This document shows positions 1 to 5,217 of a DNA stretch of 5,217 bases, piece after piece; position 1 is the stretch's first letter; every line of letters begins with the position of its first letter. The stretch is from positions 1-5,217 of the forward strand of contig JAIBJH010000197.1 of assembly GCA_020029455.1 (NCBI GenBank). The letters are read 5' to 3'. This stretch comes from Hyphomicrobiales bacterium. Lineage in GTDB: Bacteria > Pseudomonadota > Alphaproteobacteria > Rhizobiales > Aestuariivirgaceae. Under the pieces are notes generated by a model. It did no database searches, was not told where the DNA came from, and saw nothing but the letters and a program-made list of their open reading frames with translations. Position numbers and translations under genes: made by a program.

Positions 1-233
1 TTGTCTACGGCGTGAGGCCCGAACATCTGGAGCTTGGCAAAGGCGTTGACATCACCGTGTCGGTCACGGAGCCGACGGGCCCTGAAATCCATATCTATGG
101 CGATGCGGGTGCGGATGAAATATGCGCCGTGGTGCGCGAGCGCGCCCAACTCAAGCGTGGTGACAAGGTGGGGCTTGCGCCACAGCTTGACCGCATTCAT
201 CTCTTCGATGCGGAAACGGGCAAGGCACTGTGA
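1..233 (+). CDS. Sugar ABC transporter ATP-binding protein, C-terminal fragment (CUT1/MalK-UgpC type)
   Basis: Only the last 76 or so residues are in the window; the reading frame is open from position 3 and ends at the TGA at 231-233. The fragment begins with V-Y-G-V-R-P-E-H-L, the conserved motif that opens the last part of the TOBE/OB-fold regulatory domain in MalK/UgpC-type ATPases. It ends with H-L-F-D-A-E-T-G-K-A-L, the equally typical tail of this family, so the C-terminus looks intact. The Walker A, signature and Walker B motifs lie upstream and cannot be examined. Family knowledge: these ATPases form a dimer on the cytoplasmic face of the membrane and power import of sugars, polyols or glycerol-3-phosphate with two permeases and a periplasmic binding protein. 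Its stop overlaps the start of the dehydrogenase gene, so the transporter and the enzymes are probably one operon. The GTG at position 12 is internal to the gene and not its start. The exact substrate is unknown. Confidence 0.9.
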   Translation, partial: VYGVRPEHLELGKGVDITVSVTEPTGPEIHIYGDAGADEICAVVRERAQLKRGDKVGLAPQLDRIHLFDAETGKAL

Positions 234-1291
234 GCCAGACTGTCACCATATTGGGGGCCGGTGTCATGGGATCGGCCATGGTGTTGCCCTTCTGCGACCG
301 TGACATGACAGTGAGGCTCGTGGGCACCCATCTTGACCGCGCCATCATCGATAGCGTGAAGGCAACAGGGCTTCATCCCAGACTCAATGTCACTTTGCCG
401 AAAGGTATTGCCGCCTATCACCACGAGGATTTCGGCAAGGCGCTCTCCGATGACAGTGATTTTGTGCTGCTGGGTGTGGCCTCGGCAGGAGTCGGCTGGG
501 CCATTGACCGGCTATGTGAACATATCAAGCGCCCCGTGCCCGTGGTGATGATCACCAAGGGTTTGCAGCCGGAGAACGGCGATTTGCTTGCCTTTCCCGA
601 TGTGGTGAGCCGCGAGTTGAAGAAACGCTTGGGTTTCGAGGTGCCGGTTGCGGCCATTGGCGGACCCTGCATTGCTGGCGAACTCGCAGTCAGGCGACAA
701 ACGGGAACCGTGATTGTTGCGCATGATCTTGCGCTTGCGGAAAAATTATGCCGCGATTTCGAGACGGATTACTATCACCCGCGGGCCTCAACCGACATGA
801 TGGGAGTTGAAGTCTGTGCCGCCTTCAAGAATTTCTTCGCCATCGCCGTGGGCTGGGCCAGAGGTCAGCTTGCAGTGATGGCGGAGGCCCAGAACAAGGC
901 GCTCAACAATAATCCGGCGGCGATTCTCTTTGATCAGGCGACAGGCGAATTGATGAAGCTCACTCTGGCACTCGGAGGAACTGCAGAAAGTGTATGGGGC
1001 ATGCCGGGCGTGGGTGATCTCTATGTCACCTGCCAGGCGGGGCGTAATTCCAGGCTCGGCGATCATCTGGGCCGTGGCATGACTTATGATGCGGTGAAAA
1101 CGGGACCCATGAAGGATGATACGGTCGAGGGGGCAGAACTTGGCCGCGCTGTGGCGCCAACGCTTCGCGCCATGATGGCGTCGGGCAAGCTGTCACCATC
1201 TGCACTTCCCTTGACGGCGGCCCTTATCAACAGTCTCGTTGAGGACAAGCCTTTCAATCCTCCTTGGGGTTTGTTCCATCGCAGTGGTTGA
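230..1291 (+). CDS. GpsA-like NAD(P)-dependent glycerol-3-phosphate dehydrogenase family protein
   Basis: The protein has 353 residues and starts at a GTG that overlaps the preceding stop by 4 bases, with a modest AAGG at 222-225 as ribosome-binding site. Visible features: a Rossmann dinucleotide loop G-A-G-V-M-G at residues 9-14; T-K-G at 109-111; G-P at 145-146 followed by C-I-A-G-E; the A-F-K-N segment with the expected catalytic lysine at K200; G-V-G-D-L-Y-V-T-C at 260-268, with D263 the expected catalytic aspartate; and a phosphate-binding G-R-N-S-R-L-G at 271-277. These are the landmarks, in order, of the GpsA family, which interconverts dihydroxyacetone phosphate and sn-glycerol 3-phosphate in the cytoplasm. 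It departs from housekeeping GpsA: the tryptophan of the usual GxGxWG loop is methionine, the K-to-D spacing is 63 residues against 53 in E. coli GpsA as I recall it, and the usual I-T-R-G motif is replaced by L-F-D-Q. Set between an importer and a sugar kinase, it is likely a catabolic paralogue acting on glycerol phosphate or a longer polyol phosphate. The family is certain; the substrate is not. Confidence 0.88.
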   Translation: MSQTVTILGAGVMGSAMVLPFCDRDMTVRLVGTHLDRAIIDSVKATGLHPRLNVTLPKGIAAYHHEDFGKALSDDSDFVLLGVASAGVGWAIDRLCEHIKRPVPVVMITKGLQPENGDLLAFPDVVSRELKKRLGFEVPVAAIGGPCIAGELAVRRQTGTVIVAHDLALAEKLCRDFETDYYHPRASTDMMGVEVCAAFKNFFAIAVGWARGQLAVMAEAQNKALNNNPAAILFDQATGELMKLTLALGGTAESVWGMPGVGDLYVTCQAGRNSRLGDHLGRGMTYDAVKTGPMKDDTVEGAELGRAVAPTLRAMMASGKLSPSALPLTAALINSLVEDKPFNPPWGLFHRSG

Positions 1292-1295
1292 GCCC

Positions 1296-2291
1296 ATGAA
1301 CCGGACCGGCGACAGCTTTGAATCAGATGCAGAGAACGTGGCTCTGAACCAGGAGGAACAACTGGCAACGCGCGCCGCCTGGCTTTATTTTATCGGCAAC
1401 AGCACGCAGGCGCAGATTGCGAAGAAGCTGGGGTTGACGCGGCAGAGGGTGAACCGGCTTCTTTCCTATGCACGCGAGCAAGGCCTGGTGCAGATCAATG
1501 TCACGGGCAAGCTCGCCAATTGCGTGGCGCTCGAACATGAAATGGCGCGCGCCTATGAGCTCAAGGACGCGGTGGTGGTGCCGTCACCCGCCGATGCTTC
1601 GCAACTTCGTACAGTGATCGCAGCGGCAGCCGGACATTATCTTTCGGAACAATTGCACGATGGCATGTCGCTGGGCGTGGGCTGGGGAAGGACGCTGCGT
1701 TTGTCGCTGGCCTCGGTGCCGCGCAAGACCTACCGCAAGTTGTCTGTCGTCTCGCTCATTGGTGGGCTCACGCAATCTTCTGCTGTGAACCCCCATGAAA
1801 CGGCTTCGCATCTTGCCGATATCATCGGCGCGGAATGCTACTATTTCGCTGGCCCTGCCTATACGGATTCAGCTCACAGTCTCGATGTGTTGATGAAACA
1901 GCCCATGCTGCAGGACGTTATGCAGCGCGGGCAGCGCGTGGACCTCGCTTTTCTTTCGGTGGGCGACATCACGGCGCAAAGCACCATGGCAGCGCTAAAC
2001 CTCATCACAAAGGAAGAAATGGCAAGCCTCCGCGCCAAGGGAGCGACGGGTGACGTTTGCTCGCACTGGATCAATGTCGAAGGTGAGATGGTGGATCATC
2101 CGCTCAATTCACGGGCAGTGGGCCTGTTGCCGGATGACCTCCGCAAGATCAAGGATTGCATTCTCGTCTCCGGCGGCAAGGCCAAGGTGGAGGTGATCCA
2201 TGGCGCGCTCAGGGCGAAACTCGCCAACCGCATTGTGACCGATGAGCAGACGGCACTGCAACTGATGGCGATGGCCTCGTCCCGTGGCTGA
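1296..2291 (+). CDS. SorC/DeoR-family sugar-binding transcriptional regulator
   Basis: From the ATG at 1296 the protein is 331 residues long. An N-terminal helix-turn-helix is visible at about residues 37-57 (T-Q-A-Q-I-A-K-K-L-G-L-T-R-Q-R-V-N-R-L-L), preceded by the A-A-W-L-Y-F segment typical of the family. The rest is the SorC sugar-phosphate-binding domain, with L-G-V-G-W-G-R-T at 126-133, S-L-I-G-G at about 153-157, and the characteristic I-V-T-D-E-Q-T-A ending. Family knowledge: SorC regulators are cytoplasmic DNA-binding oligomers whose activity is switched by a phosphorylated sugar intermediate of the pathway they control (for example SorC, DeoR of B. subtilis, EryD). It sits inside the operon, 4 bases after the dehydrogenase stop and overlapping the kinase by 8 bases, so it probably regulates its own transcript from a promoter outside the window. 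The ATG lacks a clear Shine-Dalgarno; a longer in-frame opening back to 1239 runs inside the dehydrogenase gene and is unlikely. A shorter start is discussed in the findings. Confidence 0.9.
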   Translation: MNRTGDSFESDAENVALNQEEQLATRAAWLYFIGNSTQAQIAKKLGLTRQRVNRLLSYAREQGLVQINVTGKLANCVALEHEMARAYELKDAVVVPSPADASQLRTVIAAAAGHYLSEQLHDGMSLGVGWGRTLRLSLASVPRKTYRKLSVVSLIGGLTQSSAVNPHETASHLADIIGAECYYFAGPAYTDSAHSLDVLMKQPMLQDVMQRGQRVDLAFLSVGDITAQSTMAALNLITKEEMASLRAKGATGDVCSHWINVEGEMVDHPLNSRAVGLLPDDLRKIKDCILVSGGKAKVEVIHGALRAKLANRIVTDEQTALQLMAMASSRG

Positions 2292-3549
2292 GGCCGCTCT
2301 CGGCATTGATGTGGGCACATCGGGTGTACGCATCGCCGCGCGGGGACGAGATGGCGCATTGCTTGCCATGTCTTCAGCACCCATCACTGCACCGCTTGCC
2401 GATGGAGCGCGGCGGCTTCAGGACCCGCAGCTCTGGTGGCAGGCGCTGTGTGAAGCTTTCGCAGCGCTGGACCTCAAGAACATTCGCGTGCTGGCGCTGG
2501 CTGTTGATGGCACTTCCGGCAGCATCCTTGCCGTGGATGACAAGGGCGAGCCACAGGGGCTTGCCTCCATGTATGATGATATGGCGGATGCGGAGCTGCT
2601 GAAACGCGTCGCTGCATTTGCCCCGCCGGAAACCGCGGCGCTTGGCAGCACCTCGCCACTGGCGCGGGCATTGGCAACGGACAAAAGCGCGCCGCGCATC
2701 CTGCATCAGGCCGACTGGATCAGCGGAAGATTTTCGGGCCGTTTTGATGTGACCGATGAAAACAATGCGCTGAAGAGCGGCTATGATCCTGTGGCGCGGC
2801 AGTGGCCCGCATGGATTTACGAAACGGGATTTGGTGTCAGCAGATTTCCGACAGTTGTTCCCGCAGGTGAGCGGGTAGGCACGATCCTGCCTGAAGTGGC
2901 CTCACGACTCGGATTGCCAGAAGATGTAGCAATTGTTGCAGGGACCACCGATGGCTGCGCCGCTTTCCTTGCGAGCGGTGCCAGCAAAGCAGGTGACGGC
3001 GTCACCTCTCTTGGCACCACGCTGACATTGAAACTACTCTCGGCGACACCGGTCTTTGCGCCGCAGTTCGGCATCTACAGCCACAGGATTGGCAATCAAT
3101 GGTTGGCGGGTGGCGCTTCCAACAGCGGCGGCGGGGTTCTGGCCTCGCTTTTTTCACGTGACGACATTGTTCGACTGTCGGCGCTCATTGATCCTGCAGT
3201 ACCGACCGGCCTTGACTATTATCCGCTGGTGCGGCCGGGCGAGCGCTTTCCCAGCAATGACCCGCAATTCGCGCCAAGGCTTTCACCGCGCCCGAAGGAG
3301 GATCATGTCTTTCTACAAGGTGTCTTGGAAGGGATCACTGCGATCGAGGCGCAAGGCTATCGCAAGCTCGCAGAGCTCGGGTCGTCGACTCTATCATCAA
3401 TCAGAAGTGTGGGCGGTGGTGCAGCCAATGACACATGGACCATCATCCGGCTCAAGGCGCTCGGGGTCCCCGCGAAGAAAGCAGAAAGCGGACATGCGGC
3501 CATGGGCACGGCGCGGCTTGCCTGGCGCGGGATCGGCCATGATGCGTAG
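2284..3549 (+). CDS. FGGY-family carbohydrate kinase, short form, D-ribulokinase-like
   Basis: The protein has 421 residues and starts at a GTG that overlaps the regulator stop by 8 bases; no in-frame ATG lies nearby. It shows the two-domain FGGY plan: G-I-D-V-G-T-S at 7-13 (phosphate-1 loop), V-D-G-T-S-G at 74-79, A-G-T-T-D-G-C with D223 as the expected catalytic base, S-L-G-T-T at 242-246 (phosphate-2 region), and S-V-G-G-G-A-A-N-D-T-W at 375-385 (adenosine-binding loop). Enzymes of this family use ATP to phosphorylate sugars or polyols in the cytoplasm. It is clearly shorter than the roughly 500 residues of glycerol, xylulose or ribulokinase (AraB) types. Short length together with segments such as M-Y-D-D, Q-A-D-W-I-S-G and N-N-A-L-K-S-G-Y-D recalls the short cyanobacterial/plant D-ribulose kinase group, as I remember it. 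A ketose or polyol substrate is therefore plausible, but FGGY specificity is hard to predict. Its end overlaps the HAD gene by 11 bases. Confidence 0.9.
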   Translation: MAEAALGIDVGTSGVRIAARGRDGALLAMSSAPITAPLADGARRLQDPQLWWQALCEAFAALDLKNIRVLALAVDGTSGSILAVDDKGEPQGLASMYDDMADAELLKRVAAFAPPETAALGSTSPLARALATDKSAPRILHQADWISGRFSGRFDVTDENNALKSGYDPVARQWPAWIYETGFGVSRFPTVVPAGERVGTILPEVASRLGLPEDVAIVAGTTDGCAAFLASGASKAGDGVTSLGTTLTLKLLSATPVFAPQFGIYSHRIGNQWLAGGASNSGGGVLASLFSRDDIVRLSALIDPAVPTGLDYYPLVRPGERFPSNDPQFAPRLSPRPKEDHVFLQGVLEGITAIEAQGYRKLAELGSSTLSSIRSVGGGAANDTWTIIRLKALGVPAKKAESGHAAMGTARLAWRGIGHDA

Positions 3550-4327
3550 GATTTCAGGTCTCAGCGAAATTACCGGAGACTTCGACGGCATGATCATCGA
3601 CCAGTTCGGCGTGATCCATGACGGAAGAAGGCTCTATCCCGGCACGCTTGAGGTGATGGCGCGGCTGGCGGAAGCGGGCATCAAGGTGGTGATCGTCACC
3701 AATTCAGGAAAGCGCTCCACTGCCAATGTGCAACGCATCGTCAAGATGGGTGTGCCGCGCGAACATTTCATCGATTGCATCAGTTCCGGCGAAATTGCCT
3801 ATCAGTCACTCTCGGTGAAACGCGCCTTCATCATCGGCAGGCGGGGCGACACTTACGAGTTCGAAGGCATCGAGTCAGTGGATGATCCGCGCGATGCGGA
3901 AGTGCTGTTGATCCTCGGCACCAATGCGCCCGAAACATCGCTGGAGGATTACCGTGCGATATTGAAGAACATGACGCTTCCCTGCTTCTGCTGCAACCCG
4001 GACCGCTGGATGTTGACGCCGCAGGGATTGCAGCCCGCGCCCGGTGCAATTGCCGCGCTCTATGAAGAGATGGGCGGCAAGGTGACGTGGATCGGCAAAC
4101 CCTATCCCGGCATCTACGAGGCGGCGTTGAAGATCATGGGCAATCCGAAGCGCGTGCTCGCTATCGGTGACAGCGCCGAGCACGATGTGGCCGGCGGGCG
4201 AAACGCGGGGCTTGCCACATTGCTTGTGCAGCAGGGTGTTTCGGAAGGCGTAAGAGAAGAGGCGATCAACCCTTTGCCCGACTTCCTTCTGGAACGATTT
4301 CTCTGGGCCGCGCCACCCCATAGGTGA
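3539..4327 (+). CDS. HAD superfamily class IIA hydrolase-like protein (phosphatase family)
   Basis: The start is placed at the first of two adjacent ATGs (3539 and 3542), giving 262 residues; the frame stays open back to 3056, but that stretch is an out-of-frame shadow of the kinase. HAD motifs: motif I D-Q-F-G-V-I-H-D-G with nucleophile D21; motif II T-N-S-G-K-R with N55; the class IIA (C2 cap) segment C-C-N-P-D-R around 151-156; motif III I-G-K-P-Y-P with K187; motif IV I-G-D-S-A-E-H-D with D211 and D216. Family knowledge: class IIA HADs (NagD, phosphoglycolate/glycerol-phosphate phosphatases) hydrolyse small phosphate esters in the cytoplasm. The position two residues after the nucleophile, normally the acid/base aspartate, is F23, a pattern I recall from one uncharacterised proteobacterial class IIA subfamily, so hydrolysis is not assured. 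The 11-base overlap with the kinase suggests coupled translation and a role in the same pathway, perhaps removing excess sugar phosphate. No strong Shine-Dalgarno is seen. The last 62 bases overlap the convergent transporter gene. Confidence 0.87.
   Translation: MMRRISGLSEITGDFDGMIIDQFGVIHDGRRLYPGTLEVMARLAEAGIKVVIVTNSGKRSTANVQRIVKMGVPREHFIDCISSGEIAYQSLSVKRAFIIGRRGDTYEFEGIESVDDPRDAEVLLILGTNAPETSLEDYRAILKNMTLPCFCCNPDRWMLTPQGLQPAPGAIAALYEEMGGKVTWIGKPYPGIYEAALKIMGNPKRVLAIGDSAEHDVAGGRNAGLATLLVQQGVSEGVREEAINPLPDFLLERFLWAAPPHR
4266..4327. other. Convergent 3' overlap of the HAD and MFS genes
   Basis: The final 20 codons and stop of the plus-strand HAD gene share 62 bases with the end of the minus-strand MFS gene. 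In both proteins the overlap covers mainly the tail beyond the last conserved element: in the HAD protein it holds the family-like P-D-F-L-L-E-R-F-L-W ending plus A-A-P-P-H-R, and in the transporter the end of the last hydrophobic segment plus a charged tail. There is no spacer for a conventional intergenic terminator, and I see no clear hairpin with a T-run on either strand. Confidence 0.85.
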
Positions 4328-5217
4328 TGAGGGCAGCGAGGAAGAGAGAACCGCCAGCCAGCCAGAAGGCAAGGCCGGGCATGTTCCAACCCGTCGCCGG
4401 GCTGATTCCCAATGCAAAGGCATAGGCGAATATTGATGGCCCCATAATGTTGGCCAGCGCCATGATAGAGGTATTGGCACCCTGGAGTTTGCCTTGTTCA
4501 TTGGCGCCCACGCTCTTCGACATGATGGATTGTGCCGTGGCATTGAACAGGCCCCAGAAGGCTGCAACCGGCAAGCCCAGCCAGACGAGCCAGCCTTCAC
4601 TTGCAAGGCCGTACCAGATGAGGGCCGAACCTGCCATGACGAGGCCGAAGATGGCTGCGGGGCGTTCACCCAGATACTTCACCATGGGTTTGACGAGGCC
4701 GCCCTGCACGGCAACCGAGGCCACGCCAACGGCGGCGAGGAGCCAACCAATTTCACCTGGCCCCCAGCCGTAACGATAGCTGGCATAGAGCACGAAGACG
4801 GCGGGCAGCACTGTGTGCGCCAGCTGCGAGAAAAATATCGCCGAGCCGAAACTCCAGAGTTGGCGGCTGCCGAGCAGCAATTTGAGACTGCCCAGTGGAT
4901 TGGCCTTGCGCCACTCGAAGCGTGCCCGGTTTTCAGGCTTCAGTGACTCGGGCAGCACGAAGAAGCCGTAACAGAAATTGATGAGGCTCATGGCCGCGGC
5001 GGCCCAGAAGGGATAGCGGAGATCCATGCCGCCCAGAATGCCGCCGATGGCCGGGCCTAACACAAAGCCCAGGCCGAAGGCCGCGCCCAGCAAGCCGAAA
5101 TATTGCGCGCGTTTTTCGGGGGCAGTGACGTCGGCGATATAGGCACCAGCGGTTGCGACGCTGGCCGAAGTGGCGCCGGAGATCAGGCGGGCCACAAAGA
5201 GGAACCAGAGATTGGGT
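4266..5217 (-). CDS. MFS transporter, TetA (TCR/Tet)-like, C-terminal part
   Basis: The frame is open from the right edge of the window (first full codon ends at 5216) to the TGA at 4268-4266, giving about 316 residues; transmembrane segments 1 to about 3 lie outside. The GTG at 5195 is internal: the residues before it, P-N-L-W-F-L-F, continue the hydrophobic segment that leads into V-A-R-L-I-S-G-A-T-S-A-S. Next come A-Y-I-A-D-V-T, the antiporter motif C as L-G-P-A-I-G-G (near 5040-5060), a hydrophobic segment ending in L-P-E-S-L, a charged central loop ending in K-A-N-P-L-G-S, and about six further hydrophobic segments. These marks, especially A-Y-I-A-D and the P-E-S-L plus A-N-P-L-G loop, are typical of the TetA-like drug:H+ antiporter group in the inner membrane. 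Chromosomal members of this group are common and mostly of unknown substrate, so tetracycline resistance should not be assumed. It is convergent to the sugar operon and probably functionally unrelated. Confidence 0.88.
   Translation of the reverse strand, partial: PNLWFLFVARLISGATSASVATAGAYIADVTAPEKRAQYFGLLGAAFGLGFVLGPAIGGILGGMDLRYPFWAAAAMSLINFCYGFFVLPESLKPENRARFEWRKANPLGSLKLLLGSRQLWSFGSAIFFSQLAHTVLPAVFVLYASYRYGWGPGEIGWLLAAVGVASVAVQGGLVKPMVKYLGERPAAIFGLVMAGSALIWYGLASEGWLVWLGLPVAAFWGLFNATAQSIMSKSVGANEQGKLQGANTSIMALANIMGPSIFAYAFALGISPATGWNMPGLAFWLAGGSLFLAALITYGVARPREIVPEGSRAKG

Noticed and set aside
1239..1295. Longer N-terminus for the SorC regulator starting inside the dehydrogenase gene.
   Set aside because: The extra 19 residues resemble no regulator N-terminus and overlap the dehydrogenase end by 53 bases; the ATG at 1296 fits the compact operon spacing better.
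3056..3538. Upstream in-frame extension of the HAD reading frame (giving 423 residues).
   Set aside because: It lies in an alternative frame of the well-supported kinase gene, is rich in Arg/Ser with no domain, and homology-like sequence begins only at the ATG pair at 3539/3542.
3875..4669. Minus-strand open frame of 264 residues across the HAD and MFS genes.
   Set aside because: Its sequence is low-quality (Pro/Ser/Arg/Cys-rich, no recognisable motif) and it is fully covered by two genes with clear family motifs in other frames.
4494..4946. Plus-strand open frame of 150 residues opposite the MFS gene.
   Set aside because: It is the antisense shadow of a clear membrane-protein gene and has no motif or plausible ribosome-binding site.
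4266..5195. Reading the MFS gene as a complete 309-residue protein starting at the GTG at 5195.
   Set aside because: The frame continues to the window edge with a hydrophobic family-like sequence, and the first transmembrane helices of a 12-helix transporter would be missing.
4266..5217. Tetracycline resistance determinant.
   Set aside because: The TetA-like motifs fit a broad chromosomal drug:H+ antiporter group; there is no TetR-type gene or mobile element in view to support an acquired resistance gene.

Overview
The window looks like an alphaproteobacterial chromosome, probably Rhizobiales or a relative. This rests on the GC-rich, tightly packed coding sequence and on a gene content typical of the large sugar and polyol uptake loci of that class: a CUT1-type ABC importer ATPase, a SorC-type regulator and an FGGY kinase. 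No rRNA or other taxonomic marker is present, so the placement is inference.

Layout. Positions 1-4327 hold one run of five plus-strand genes with essentially no spacer between them: (1) the C-terminal end of a sugar ABC transporter ATPase (1-233, cut by the window edge); (2) a GpsA-like NAD(P)-dependent glycerol-3-phosphate dehydrogenase family protein (230-1291); (3) a SorC/DeoR-type sugar-responsive transcriptional regulator (1296-2291); (4) a short FGGY carbohydrate kinase resembling the D-ribulokinase type (2284-3549); (5) a HAD class IIA phosphatase-like protein (3539-4327). Junctions are a 4-base overlap, a 4-base gap, an 8-base overlap and an 11-base overlap, which suggests one transcript with translational coupling. 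A convergent minus-strand gene (5217-4266, its 5' part outside the window) encodes a TetA-like MFS transporter. Its 3' end overlaps the 3' end of the HAD gene by 62 bases. No non-coding stretch longer than 4 bases exists, so the operon promoter and operator must lie upstream of the window, and no terminator hairpin is evident.

How the genes may work together (inference). The importer brings in a sugar or polyol, the kinase phosphorylates it, the GpsA-like enzyme oxidises or reduces a phospho-polyol/phospho-ketose pair, and the SorC regulator senses a phosphorylated intermediate. The HAD protein may remove or recycle a sugar phosphate, although its active-site loop lacks the usual second aspartate. 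The substrate cannot be read from the sequence. The most notable point is a divergent GpsA paralogue placed in a catabolic operon instead of its usual phospholipid-precursor role. No mobile element, RNA gene, CRISPR array or repeat was seen.
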